64,000 nucleotides of DNA from Paenibacillus pasadenensis (GCF_023715725.1 NZ_JAMBOT010000001.1:930001-994000), one strand, 5' to 3'; counted from the stretch's first letter, positions 1-12,929 are shown. The notes: a model not told the origin generated them from the letters alone. Translations and numbers: made by a program.

Positions 1-557
1 AAAATCAGAATATATCCGCTCAACCCGTCGCTGCGCTGGATCACAAAACCGGCGAGCGCCGGTCCTGCCAATCCGGCTGCGTTATATGAGATCATATTCA
101 ATGCCAGGTAACGAATTCGGTTTTTGTCGGTTGAAACATCGTATTGGAGCACCAAAAAGCCGACCCAGTAAAAGCCCGAGGCAATCCCGTTCAACAGGGC
201 AAATAACACGTAAAATTCGGCTACGTTTTCCTGAGCGATAACAACGAGTAAATAAAACAACGCGTTCATCAAAATTCCAAGCCGGTAAGTAACCATGCGG
301 TCCTTGCGTTTGGCTAGCCAGCCCCCCGCCGCAAAGGCGGCTGGAGCAATAGCAAATACCAGGATGTTGTACAATCCGTTAATGATCAGGTCCTGGGTCA
401 ACCGCCACAGGTAAAGGTTCAGGAACAGGCCCGACATCGAAGATCCGAATTGAAAACAAGCGTGGATACTTAACGAAATAATCGCGTTTTTCCCCAATCT
501 TCGATCCGGCGGAAGCATTTCTCTCTCTTGCCTTCTCCACCATTGTCTCGCTCCCAT
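1..557 (-). CDS. MFS transporter, N-terminal part (runs off the window)
   Basis: This is the N-terminal 185 codons of a major facilitator family permease; the rest lies beyond base 1. Read on the minus strand it gives strongly hydrophobic segments separated by short basic loops, including the loop AGGWLAKRKDRMV, which resembles the conserved loop between helices 2 and 3 of MFS proteins. The start at 557 follows GAGAGGAATAA; a second in-frame ATG at 518 is possible. The substrate cannot be told from this fragment. An overlapping 78-residue frame on the same strand is a shadow. Confidence 0.8.
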   Translation of the reverse strand, partial: MGARQWWRRQEREMLPPDRRLGKNAIISLSIHACFQFGSSMSGLFLNLYLWRLTQDLIINGLYNILVFAIAPAAFAAGGWLAKRKDRMVTYRLGILMNALFYLLVVIAQENVAEFYVLFALLNGIASGFYWVGFLVLQYDVSTDKNRIRYLALNMISYNAAGLAGPALAGFVIQRSDGLSGYILI

Positions 558-786
558 TTATTCCTCTCTTCCTTCCATGTATCCCCCAGGCTGCCAGATT
601 CGCACCCGCCCGCATTTGCGGCAGGGAAGTTAGTCAAAGCGGATTATAGCACCATTCCTTTAAAGCGGCATCCCGCTTAATGCCGGAAAAAGCCGGTAAA
701 TAAGGCAAAGAAGCCTCATTCGCCCAAGAAGCGGACGCCAGCCCATTGATTCGGCGGCAATCATAGTTTTACGAGGTTTAACAAGT

Positions 787-823
787 TAAAAAAGACCTGG
801 CGGCACTCAGCCTCCAGGTCTCT
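787..823 (-). terminator. Intrinsic terminator after the phospholipase gene
   Basis: On the minus strand AGACCTGG pairs with CCAGGTCT and is followed by a run of T. It lies about 60 bases past the phospholipase stop. The rest of the 327-base gap 558-884 holds nothing else I can support. Confidence 0.8.
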
Positions 824-884
824 ACTGCTTATTATTCGCCTCCAACTTATCTTTATCTAGTAAACCGTCATTTTTAATACGTTA

Positions 885-2756
885 TTAAGCCGGCAGAACC
901 TTGATTGAGCTGGCTTTGTCGTTCCACCCCCCTAAGCTTGAATTGCTGGAAGTATAAGTAATGGAATTGCCTGTATAGTTCCCGTGTTCGTACACAACTG
1001 CTTTGTAAGGACCAACAATGCGGATTGATGAAGCCTGATCATGACCAAGAGCGGTTGCTCCCATGTCGGACACATCGGACGTCAACTGAATAAACGATCC
1101 TTCATAGTTGGAATGCTGATAGAGATATACGCCGTTGGCGTTAGTGGTCGGGAAGACCTTAATGGAGCTGATTTTATCGCCCCAGCCGCCAAGACTGGCG
1201 CTGCCGCCCACATTGTATTGATATGAATTACCTTGATAGTTGGGATGCTCGAACACTTGAACCGTATAGTTGCCGACGATTTGAATGGACGAAATCGAGT
1301 CGTTGCCGACATAAGTTAAAGCCATGCTGGGCTCATCTGCAACCAGCCGAGTCCTTTTGCCGACATAGTTGGTATGTTCATACAAGAATACGCCGTTATC
1401 GGTGCCGGTTTTATCCACGCGGAGCGAGGTTACCACGTTGTCTACCCCAAGAGTGCTCAGATCGGCAACGCTGGAAGTTAACACCGTTTTTGTGCCGGAA
1501 TAATTCGGATCGTTGAACAACTCGACTTTGTAAGGACCTACGATTTTAACGGAGCTGGCCGTGTCGTCGCCGACGCGGAATCCTGTAATAATTTCGGCAT
1601 CTCCGAAGAAACGGTTATAGTTGCCCTGGAAGTTCGGATGTTCGTACACATACACGCCGTATTCCGTATTGCTGGAATCTTTCTCTTTCATATTGAGCCT
1701 TTTGATAACGTTTACAATATCATTATAATTGAAGAAGTCGAGCATGACGACGTTAACGCCTTTGCTCTGCCAGTCGCTTTGCAGGCCGTTCAGCGCGAGT
1801 AAGTTTGCGGCTCCGGCGACGCTTGACACGGAGGTTCCCACAGATGGCGTAACGACATTTTGCAGCACATGCAGTTGATTCGGGTAAGAAGCAGCCGCAT
1901 TCATTTCTGTATCAAGCTTCGGTTTCAGGCTGCCGGCACTGCTCTCGTTCATCCAGGCCGAACGCATCGCCGTGCTGCGGTCCCATACCCAAGACTCGTT
2001 CATGAACTGGCTTGGAACCGGGCCGGAAGACTTTGACGTTGCGCCGGACCAGTAGTTATGTGTGCCGTAATAAACAATGACTCGTTTGTTCTCATTCCAA
2101 AGCGTGCTGAGCGTCGTATTGACGCCATAGGACTTTGGAACAAGCTTGTCGCCGAGATAATACTCGATGCGGTTCTTCAGATGCGTGTAACTTGTGTTGG
2201 ACATAGCATGGAAATGCTGAAAATCGAGCACGACGATTTCTTTTGGATTCGCATCCAGGAAGTTTTTCGTGGACTGCAGCACGCTTTCCATGTATTCGCC
2301 ATACAGACCGTGCATCGTTCTCAGCGTCGTTTCTTGATTTTGGAAGCTGGTCCCGGAAAAATACTGATTCGGACCAACCCTTAGGTCTAAATAACGGATA
2401 CCCGCATTGAGCTGCTCGGCTACGTTGTAATCCTGGGTTCTGGACTGGCTTTTAACCGTGCCTGTAGGAATGACGTATTGGTAGATTTGAGACGTGTTAA
2501 TCAGATCGGGGGCCAGCGACTCGTCGAAACCAGCATCATCAAAGACGCCGGTTCCGGAGTCGTGGGTTCCTGGAAGAATAACATTGCGGAGCGTCGTGCT
2601 TGCAAAATTAGGATTTACGGCATTTACTTGTTCCATCCAGTTTCTGTTCGTGGAACCGATAAAATCCGCACTTGCCGGAGAAGGAGGGACAATCGCTAGG
2701 CTTGATACTGTCATCAACATCGTTAAACCTAACATCCAACCTTTTTTCTTACGCAT
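885..2756 (-). CDS. Secreted phosphatidylinositol-specific phospholipase C with crystallin-like repeats
   Basis: The protein has 623 residues. Residues 1-30 form a Sec signal peptide ending ASA. The PI-PLC X-type domain (about 40-360) shows the catalytic landmarks of bacterial PI-PLC: GTHDS with His65, YLDLRVG with Arg126, and His149 in MHGLYGE. Members cleave phosphatidylinositol or GPI anchors to inositol phosphate products outside the cell. The C-terminal third carries six repeats of the beta/gamma-crystallin Greek-key type (for example VYEHPNFQGNY, VFEHPNYQGNS, VYEHGNYTGNS), probably three calcium-binding or adhesive domains. It is the last gene downstream of an ABC importer and a PHP phosphoesterase. 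The start follows AAAGGAGCC. Confidence 0.88.
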   Translation of the reverse strand: MRKKKGWMLGLTMLMTVSSLAIVPPSPASADFIGSTNRNWMEQVNAVNPNFASTTLRNVILPGTHDSGTGVFDDAGFDESLAPDLINTSQIYQYVIPTGTVKSQSRTQDYNVAEQLNAGIRYLDLRVGPNQYFSGTSFQNQETTLRTMHGLYGEYMESVLQSTKNFLDANPKEIVVLDFQHFHAMSNTSYTHLKNRIEYYLGDKLVPKSYGVNTTLSTLWNENKRVIVYYGTHNYWSGATSKSSGPVPSQFMNESWVWDRSTAMRSAWMNESSAGSLKPKLDTEMNAAASYPNQLHVLQNVVTPSVGTSVSSVAGAANLLALNGLQSDWQSKGVNVVMLDFFNYNDIVNVIKRLNMKEKDSSNTEYGVYVYEHPNFQGNYNRFFGDAEIITGFRVGDDTASSVKIVGPYKVELFNDPNYSGTKTVLTSSVADLSTLGVDNVVTSLRVDKTGTDNGVFLYEHTNYVGKRTRLVADEPSMALTYVGNDSISSIQIVGNYTVQVFEHPNYQGNSYQYNVGGSASLGGWGDKISSIKVFPTTNANGVYLYQHSNYEGSFIQLTSDVSDMGATALGHDQASSIRIVGPYKAVVYEHGNYTGNSITYTSSNSSLGGWNDKASSIKVLPA

Positions 2757-2915
2757 TCATACACGGCTCCTTTGGGTGATTCCGTTTTTTTATGGATGAG
2801 TCCGGATGAAACGTCTGGCCGGCAGAACGCATTAACATCGTTTGGTCATCGTACGGAAAACAGGGCTCGAGCGTATGGTACAGCTTGCGTGAAATTGATT
2901 ATCCCTCGTTATGTG

Positions 2916-3803
2916 TTAGGCCTCGATAAATAAAGGCTGTGAAAACGCCGCATATCCTCCTTCCAAATAAGCTGCAACCCGCACATACCCTTCATCGCCC
3001 TTGCACTCGTACTTGACCTGCGTCAGCCTGCCAGACGTCTCATACAAGACGTGGCCATCTTTGCCAAAAAAGCTTATATATTTATACATGTTGTCCAGCA
3101 GCTTGTTGGAGCGCAGGTTGACCGTAATGGTGCCTTCGTTCGTCTCGATGGAGTCAAACCCGTATCCGCTGGATACATAGAAGCTTCCGTTTTTAATGGC
3201 ATCCAAAATGGATTCGCGTGTATTTTCTGTTGCCAGAACCATGTTCCAAGCGCGTTTATCCTGACCGTATACATGTGAATCATCATTGCCGAAGCCCCAA
3301 ACTTTCCGGCCTGCCGAGAGCAATTGATCCCATTTATCAAAGGCGATGTCGTATTCCGGGTTTCCGTCTCCGTTGTAAACCTCGATGCCAAGGTAACGCT
3401 CCATTTTAAACATATCCTCTTCTCTCCAATAATGAGAGAAAAAGCGGTTTGGATGGGCAAGCACGGCAAAACCGCCGTTTTCATTGGTCATATCGACGTA
3501 ACGCTGATAGTTCGGAATTGAAAATTCGTTTGTGTACCCTTCCATCATGGTGCGGGTAGGATGAACGAGCAGCATATGAGTTTGGCTGCTGCTGACTTCA
3601 ATAGCTTCAAACAGCGTCTCAATCTCGCATTCGCCGGCATGCTCCGTTATTTTGTCATGATCGGAGATGCCCAAGAAATCATATGCGCTGTACATTTTGT
3701 ACACGGTCTCCAAATCAAACCAGCCGTCGCTGTTTGTTGTATGGTTATGAAAGCTGCCTCTAAGCCACGTGCCTTCTTTCGCATATGGATTGTGTACGTT
3801 CAT
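2916..3803 (-). CDS. PHP-domain metal-dependent phosphoesterase
   Basis: 295 residues, no signal peptide, so cytoplasmic. The PHP fold is shown by GSFHNHTTNSDG (His19, His21, Asp26), LGISDHDK, VLAHPNRF and GFGNDDSH, the usual metal ligands of this superfamily. Known members hydrolyse phosphoesters, including sugar, histidinol and nucleic acid phosphates; the substrate here is not evident. It begins 26 bases after the permease at 3830 and is followed by the phospholipase. From context it may process an imported phosphorylated product, which is inference. Confidence 0.8.
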   Translation of the reverse strand: MNVHNPYAKEGTWLRGSFHNHTTNSDGWFDLETVYKMYSAYDFLGISDHDKITEHAGECEIETLFEAIEVSSSQTHMLLVHPTRTMMEGYTNEFSIPNYQRYVDMTNENGGFAVLAHPNRFFSHYWREEDMFKMERYLGIEVYNGDGNPEYDIAFDKWDQLLSAGRKVWGFGNDDSHVYGQDKRAWNMVLATENTRESILDAIKNGSFYVSSGYGFDSIETNEGTITVNLRSNKLLDNMYKYISFFGKDGHVLYETSGRLTQVKYECKGDEGYVRVAAYLEGGYAAFSQPLFIEA

Positions 3804-3829
3804 CTTAATCCCGCCCTTTTTGTATATGA

Positions 3830-4738
3830 CTATTCTTTAATCGAACCAATCATTGCGCCTTTGGCAAAGTGACGCTGTACAAACGGATACACCAAAATAA
3901 TCGGCGTAACAACAACAACGATCGTTGCCATCTTCAAGGAGTTGGCCGTTACCTGGATTTTCGCCAGTCTTTCGTAGTTTACACCCGCCGCTTCAGTCAG
4001 CGTATCACGCATGGCTTCGGCGCTAAGCAGCATTTCCTGCAGAAGCGTTGACAAAGGACGAAGATCCTCCGAACGAACATAAAAAGCTCCGGTGAACCAG
4101 TCGTTCCAATGGCCGACAGCAGTAAACAACGCGATAACGGCAATTACAGGACGGCTAAGCGGAAGAATGATTTTCCAGAAAATAGACATGTCATTATATC
4201 CGTCAATGCGAGCCGACTCCTCCAAACTCACATGAATTTGCTGAAAAAAGGTCCGGAAAATAATCAGGTTCCAAGCGCTGTATAGACCTGGCAGAACGTA
4301 AATCCAAATATTATCCAGTAGATGCAGCGATTTGTACAACATGTAGGTCGGAATAATTCCGCCGCTGAACAACATCGTGAAAAAGATAAACATCATGAAA
4401 AATCTGCCGCCCGGGATCGTTTTGCTTTTCAGGGCGTATGCAGCCATTGCTGTCAGGAGCACCCCTGCAACAGTACCTACAACCGTACGAAAAATGGAAA
4501 CGAGAAATGCAGAAACGATATTCGTCGAATCAAATACCTTTTCAAAGTTTTCAAGAGACCAGACCCTCGGCCAGAAATAAATGCCGCCGCTTTCCGCGTC
4601 TTTGCCCGCGTTAAACGCCAGTGCCAGGATGTTCAAGAAAGGAAGAACAATCGATAAGCACAGCGCAATGATGAGCAAGTAATTAATGAGTTTTAGTGCC
4701 TTTTCCCCGACGCTTAGCTTATAAAATTCATTCCCCAT
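3830..4738 (-). CDS. Carbohydrate ABC transporter permease (LplC/YtcP type)
   Basis: 302 residues with about six membrane helices. The EAA-type cytoplasmic loop reads EESARIDGYNDMSIFWKIILP, with the conserved G, and the protein ends FVQRHFAKGAMIGSIKE, typical of the CUT1 permeases paired with LplB-like partners. It is the second permease of the importer encoded at 3830-7629. No ATPase gene is present, as is usual for this family, which borrows a shared MsmX-type ATPase. The start follows AAGGAGGAGCAAGAT. Confidence 0.9.
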   Translation of the reverse strand: MGNEFYKLSVGEKALKLINYLLIIALCLSIVLPFLNILALAFNAGKDAESGGIYFWPRVWSLENFEKVFDSTNIVSAFLVSIFRTVVGTVAGVLLTAMAAYALKSKTIPGGRFFMMFIFFTMLFSGGIIPTYMLYKSLHLLDNIWIYVLPGLYSAWNLIIFRTFFQQIHVSLEESARIDGYNDMSIFWKIILPLSRPVIAVIALFTAVGHWNDWFTGAFYVRSEDLRPLSTLLQEMLLSAEAMRDTLTEAAGVNYERLAKIQVTANSLKMATIVVVVTPIILVYPFVQRHFAKGAMIGSIKE

Positions 4739-4762
4739 ATCTTGCTCCTCCTTATTAAAAAG

Positions 4763-4790
4763 CAGGCGGCGGAGCGTTAGCCGCCGCCTG
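4763..4790 (-). other. Intercistronic GC-rich hairpin
   Basis: CAGGCGGCGG pairs perfectly with CCGCCGCCTG around an 8-base loop, 20 bases after the binding-protein stop, with no following T run. It probably protects the upstream binding-protein message or reduces read-through into the permease gene. Confidence 0.7.
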
Positions 4791-4809
4791 TTAGCCTCTA
4801 GAGGCTGTC

Positions 4810-6534
4810 TTAACGAGATGGCTTAAACTTGATTTTGGTCAATTCGTTGCTGTTCTTTTCTTCCAGAAGCTTGAGGTAGCCGTCCAGGTTGGCTGCTTGC
4901 AGCTGTTTCAAAGCTTCGTCCAGAATTTTTTGAGCAGCTTCTTTGCTGTCGCTGTAGTAAGCCTTAACGAGGCTGTCCTTGTAGTTGCCGAATGCCGCGT
5001 TGAGGTCGGTACCCGTTGCAAATTCGCCCAGGAAAGATTTTGGCGTATAAGCGTCAACTACATTTGCATTAGCGATTTTTTCGTCCAATTTATAGAACTC
5101 CGCTGCTTTCAGGCCAAGCTCAGATGCTCCGCTTACTTTGTCGCCGTAGCTCTCTTCGCCAAAGTCTGCCATATAGTCGGTGTCGGTTTGGCCAAGAATC
5201 TCGCCCCAGTAGTTTCCTGCTCCTGCAAAGCCAAGCTTTTTCGCTTCAGCAGCGTTGGATTCTTTCAGATCGAGCACTTCTTGTTTCGGAACTGGATTGC
5301 CTTTGTCGTCCAACGTGTAATCGCGGCCTTCCAGACCGTATCTCCACAGCATCTTGCCTTCGCGGCTTGCCATGAAGTCAGCGAATTTAACGATTTCTTC
5401 CGGCTTTTTCGTCGTGGAAGGAATTGCCCACGCGCTGTATCCGCTCTTGAAGTCAATTTGCATTTGATAAGGATTGCCATCAACATCGTTGAAAGGTCCG
5501 AGCGGCAGGTAATGCAGATCTTGGTTAAACTGCAGGTAGCTGTGCATATCGCCGGCGATACCCCATGAACCGTTCAGGGCGCCTTCTTCGGCACGGCTTT
5601 GGTCAATCGTGAAGAACTCAGGATGCATCAGCTTTTCTTTCAGCAGCTTTTGCATGAATTCTACTTTTTGCATTGCTATAGGCGTTTGGCTTTCATGCAG
5701 AATTTTGCCGTCTTTGCCTTGGTAAATCCATTGATCGGTGTCGCCCCATTGCAGATCAGCGAAGATCTGGCCGAGCTCTTTGCCGCCCCAGTAGCCAGGT
5801 CCGATTGGCGTAATCGGGTTGCCGTTGTTGTCTTTAAAGTTGCCGGCTTGAATTTTCTTTGCCAGATCGTACAGCTGCTCATGCGTTTTGATGGAAGCCG
5901 GGTCAACCTTAAGAGCTTCAGCGATATCCTTACGGATGTAAGGGCCGCCAATCAGCTTGCTTGGTTTGCCGCCTTCGCGGTTAACGTTCATATGAACGAA
6001 ATAAGTGGAGCCGTTAAATTCCGGACGGAACATAACGCCGTAATTTGTGTCGTTAGGCAGGTAACCTTTTTCAAGGTATTTGCTGTACACTTTTGTATCT
6101 TTCATGAGCGGGGTCAGGTCGGTGAACATGCCTTCGCGAGCGGCTTTCAGCACAACCGGCATTTCCGGACGGCCGCTGTTGTTCAGGTAGAAAGCAACGA
6201 AGTCCGGCAAGTCGCCTGATGCAAGACCGGCGGTCAATCCCTCGATGGCCTTGTTTGCTTTCATGATTTCAACTTCGTACTCGATACCGGTACGTTTCTT
6301 GATTTCTGCCAGAATTTCAGGGTTAATCTCGGAGGTTTGATCGTCGGATCCCATAAAGATAAGACCTTTGATTTTGCGGTCCGCAATCCATGTAGCTGGT
6401 TTGTCGGAAGGTGCATTTGACGCTGTCGGCTCATTGCTTGCCGCCGGCTCATTGTTGCCTGCGTTGGAGCATCCTGCCAGCAGCGAGGCTACCAACAACG
6501 GAACTGCAACCAGTTTTCCCCATTTCTTACTCAT
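4810..6534 (-). CDS. Extracellular solute-binding lipoprotein (LplA type)
   Basis: 574 residues. A lipoprotein signal ends in the lipobox LLAGC, followed by a Ser/Ala/Asn-rich linker, then a large type-II binding-protein fold of the LplA family, which runs to about 500-580 residues. It would be anchored to the outer face of the membrane and deliver a sugar or sugar derivative to permeases 3830 and 6679. I chose the ATG at 6534 because AAAGGGG lies 7-8 bases before it; an upstream in-frame start adds seven residues without a good ribosome site. The gene lies between two stable hairpins. Confidence 0.9.
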   Translation of the reverse strand: MSKKWGKLVAVPLLVASLLAGCSNAGNNEPAASNEPTASNAPSDKPATWIADRKIKGLIFMGSDDQTSEINPEILAEIKKRTGIEYEVEIMKANKAIEGLTAGLASGDLPDFVAFYLNNSGRPEMPVVLKAAREGMFTDLTPLMKDTKVYSKYLEKGYLPNDTNYGVMFRPEFNGSTYFVHMNVNREGGKPSKLIGGPYIRKDIAEALKVDPASIKTHEQLYDLAKKIQAGNFKDNNGNPITPIGPGYWGGKELGQIFADLQWGDTDQWIYQGKDGKILHESQTPIAMQKVEFMQKLLKEKLMHPEFFTIDQSRAEEGALNGSWGIAGDMHSYLQFNQDLHYLPLGPFNDVDGNPYQMQIDFKSGYSAWAIPSTTKKPEEIVKFADFMASREGKMLWRYGLEGRDYTLDDKGNPVPKQEVLDLKESNAAEAKKLGFAGAGNYWGEILGQTDTDYMADFGEESYGDKVSGASELGLKAAEFYKLDEKIANANVVDAYTPKSFLGEFATGTDLNAAFGNYKDSLVKAYYSDSKEAAQKILDEALKQLQAANLDGYLKLLEEKNSNELTKIKFKPSR

Positions 6535-6629
6535 ATGACTACCCCTTTTCCCCAAATTAATCTATGAAGACGCTTGTCGCGCTTTCACCAAGGCTCAAAA
6601 CTTGCAATTGTCTGGAATCGCTTTCACAT

Positions 6630-6661
6630 CTCAGGCGTTACCCTGCTGGGTAACCCCTGAG
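6630..6661 (-). other. Intercistronic hairpin upstream of the binding protein
   Basis: CTCAGG and GTTACCC pair with GGGTAAC and CCTGAG around a short TGCT loop, with one C-C mismatch in the stem. It stands between the first permease gene and the lipoprotein gene and has no T run. It may be a processing or 5' protection element. Confidence 0.65.
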
Positions 6662-6678
6662 TGCGTGGATTGGTACCG

Positions 6679-7629
6679 TTACCACAGCGAGGTATCCGAT
6701 ACTTTTTTAGAAATCCGGTTAGCGAGAATAACAAGGACTAATCCGATAATGCCTTGCATCATACCGACAGCTGTTGCATATCCATACTGGCCTTGCTGCA
6801 AACCGACTTTAATTATATAAGTATCCAAAATATCGGCCAGATGCATGTTGCCCGGTGTCCGAAGCATGTAAATCTGGTCAAAACCTGCGGACAGGATGCT
6901 TCCAAGCGATAGAATGAACAGAATAACTACGGTTGGGGCGATGGACGGAAGCGTAATATGCCACACCTCGCGAAGCTTGGTCGCTCCGTCGATTTTGGCC
7001 GCCTCGTACAATTCCTGACTGACTCCGGCAATAGCCGCCATGTAAATAATAGAGTCCCATCCGATTGACTTCCAGACGAAGCTGCCAAACATAATCTGAT
7101 AGAAGTAGTTGGCTTCCATTAGATAAAAGATGCTGCCATCGCCGCCCAGCTTGGCGATAATCTGGTTCAGCAATCCGGTATCCGGAGCGAGAATCCGCTG
7201 CGTAAGACCCATGACGACGACCCAGGACAGGAAATGCGGCAAATACATGATGCTTTGGGAAAGATTTTTGAACCATTTATTGCGGAGCTCATTGAACATA
7301 AGCGCCAAAATAATTGGGAACGGAAGGTAAACAAAAAGCTTGATGCTGCTAATAACCAACGTATTGCGGATAAGCTGTTTGGCTTCATAGGATTCGAAAA
7401 ACGCATGGAAATACTTTAGGCCAACCCAGGGGCTTCCGAGTATGCCCGCGTTGAATTTGTAATCTTTGAATGCCATCAACAAACCTACAAGAGGAATGTA
7501 AGAAAAGATAAAGAAGAATACGAGACAGGGCACTAACATCAGGTACAAATAACGGTGGGACAAAATGTTTTTCCAAAGTCTATTCTTTCGCGGTGTCGCA
7601 GTGGACAAGGACGTCGCTACAGGCTGCAT
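6679..7629 (-). CDS. Carbohydrate ABC transporter permease (LplB/YtcP-partner type)
   Basis: 316 residues with six predicted helices. The cytoplasmic loop ELYEAAKIDGATKLREVWHI is the EAA motif of CUT1 sugar permeases and the C-terminus ISKKVSDTSLW is typical of LplB-like proteins. It is the first gene of the operon 7629-885 and pairs with the permease at 3830. A cre-like sequence and a -10 hexamer lie 120-140 bases upstream, so carbon catabolite control is likely. The start at 7629 is preceded by GAAGGTGATC. Confidence 0.9.
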   Translation of the reverse strand: MQPVATSLSTATPRKNRLWKNILSHRYLYLMLVPCLVFFFIFSYIPLVGLLMAFKDYKFNAGILGSPWVGLKYFHAFFESYEAKQLIRNTLVISSIKLFVYLPFPIILALMFNELRNKWFKNLSQSIMYLPHFLSWVVVMGLTQRILAPDTGLLNQIIAKLGGDGSIFYLMEANYFYQIMFGSFVWKSIGWDSIIYMAAIAGVSQELYEAAKIDGATKLREVWHITLPSIAPTVVILFILSLGSILSAGFDQIYMLRTPGNMHLADILDTYIIKVGLQQGQYGYATAVGMMQGIIGLVLVILANRISKKVSDTSLW

Positions 7630-7748
7630 AGTGCGGGATCACCTTCTTTTTAGTAAGTTTTGCAATCAATGAAGCGGCCCTTAAACATGTTTCTGATAAC
7701 GATACCATATAGCGGTAAAATGTTGCGCTTTCCCAATGAAATAGCCAT

Positions 7749-7771
7749 GGAAAGCGCTTACCTATAGTATA
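7749..7771 (-). promoter_or_regulatory. cre-like CcpA site overlapping the importer promoter
   Basis: GGAAAGCGCTTACC at 7749-7762 differs from the CcpA consensus core TGAAAGCGCTTTCA mainly at its ends. Just upstream on the minus strand is TATACT (7766-7771), a good -10 hexamer; I could not find a convincing -35. CcpA binding here would cover the transcription start and repress the operon when preferred sugars are present. Confidence 0.6.
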
Positions 7772-7798
7772 ACACAGTCTATGTCAGAAAGGAACAAA

Positions 7799-8512
7799 TT
7801 AACATACTTTTAACAACTGAATTAACTTCTCCGGTCTGCGCGTTGTAATAGCATCCACGCCTAGATCGACGAACCTTTGCATGTCCTCCGATTCGTTAAC
7901 CGTGAACACCCAAACCTTTAAGCCAAGCGCATGAGCGGCATCAATAATCTCCTTGCGGCAAGTCACAAAGTGCATATTCAAACCTGCATAACCGCCGTCA
8001 ACCGCCTTTTGGCATACTTGCTTCATGAACTCCTCATAGTTGCTCTCTTGTTCAGCAGTCAACAGATAGGGAGTGTTCATAATAACCTGGGCTCCAGGGT
8101 ATTGCTTCGGAATTCCGACAGAGCTGCCCGTAATATACACCCGGTCCATAGCGCCCAGCTCTACTACCGTCCGCATCGTTGCTTCAATGCTTTTCGGGCT
8201 TTTGATGTCAAGATTCAGCTTGACCGGATAAGCTTTGGACACATGCAGCACATCTTCCAGCCTGACGACGGGATGATTGCCAAGCTCAGGGTTCCACTGC
8301 GTCAGCAGCTCCGGCTGGCTCAGCTCTGCAAAGGTGTGAGTATGCAATAGCGGTGAATCGTCATGCAGCAAAACCCCGACTCCATCCTTCGTAACTCTTA
8401 CGTCTACTTCTACGATGTCCGCTCCGGAATCAATGCCTTCCATGAACGAGGCCATCGTATTGTCGGGGGCAATGCCCGAGCCGGTATGTGCTCCAATCTC
8501 CGGTTTTCCCAT
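7799..8512 (-). CDS. Glycerophosphodiester phosphodiesterase family protein
   Basis: 237 residues, no signal peptide. The GDPD barrel is recognisable from VEVDVRVTKDGV, LLHDD and the C-terminal VWVFTVNESEDMQRFVDLGVDAI. Conserved His9, Glu35, Asp37 and His50 are present. The usual HRG motif reads HTG and the usual PENT reads PDNT, so substrate contacts may differ from UgpQ. The family splits glycerophosphodiesters to glycerol-3-phosphate and an alcohol. I prefer the ATG at 8512 (GGGGAGGA upstream) over 8533. It ends just before the importer promoter, which fits a phospholipid-scavenging locus. Confidence 0.8.
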   Translation of the reverse strand: MGKPEIGAHTGSGIAPDNTMASFMEGIDSGADIVEVDVRVTKDGVGVLLHDDSPLLHTHTFAELSQPELLTQWNPELGNHPVVRLEDVLHVSKAYPVKLNLDIKSPKSIEATMRTVVELGAMDRVYITGSSVGIPKQYPGAQVIMNTPYLLTAEQESNYEEFMKQVCQKAVDGGYAGLNMHFVTCRKEIIDAAHALGLKVWVFTVNESEDMQRFVDLGVDAITTRRPEKLIQLLKVC

Positions 8513-8535
8513 ATACTGCGTTTTCCTCCCCATTT

Positions 8536-8575
8536 CTTGAAAAGGGGGTTCTGTCCGAGCTTGCCGGAACCCCCT
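8536..8575 (-). terminator. Terminator after lacZ
   Basis: On the minus strand AGGGGGTTC pairs with GAACCCCCT and TTTT follows. It sits between the lacZ stop and the phosphodiesterase start. The T run is short, so read-through is possible. Confidence 0.55.
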
Positions 8576-8640
8576 ACATCAAGATTATAGCTTAAGCTGC
8601 ATAATGAATATGCCGACTAAAGAACCATTTTGCGCTTCGT

Positions 8641-12643
<4,003 letters not shown>

Positions 12644-12775
12644 CGCAATCTCTCCCTTCCTCAAACTGACTAGCGCCTGCGATGAACTCGCACCTCCATC
12701 ATTGGCCTTGAATCGAGAGCAGTTCTGTTACGGTTAAGGTATTGATCAAGAAGTGCAATTCCATTGCACCACGAA

Positions 12776-12843
12776 TGATAACGCTACCAATACAATGTAT
12801 GTTTGTCTGGTATCGATTCCATAATGACCTGGTATCAGTATAC
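12776..12843. promoter_or_regulatory. Three operator-like repeats upstream of pfkB-lacZ
   Basis: TGATAACGCTACCA (12776), TGGTATCGATTCCA (12808) and TGGTATCAGTATAC (12830) share the TGGTATCG-ATACCA pattern. Their spacings of 32 and 22 bases correspond to about three and two helical turns. No regulator gene lies next to the operon, so the cognate protein is unknown. Confidence 0.5.
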
Positions 12844-12887
12844 GATCATGTGACTAATCTTAGCAAGACCTAATTGTTTGATTATTC

Positions 12888-12921
12888 GTAAAGAAGCGGA
12901 GGTTTCCCTCCGCTTCTTTAC
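12888..12921 (-). terminator. Strong hairpin after the siderophore esterase gene
   Basis: GTAAAGAAGCGGAGG pairs perfectly with CCTCCGCTTCTTTAC around a four-base loop. It directly follows the stop at 12930. The T content after the stem is low, but the stem is 15 bp. Confidence 0.7.
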
Positions 12922-12929
12922 ATCTCGTT

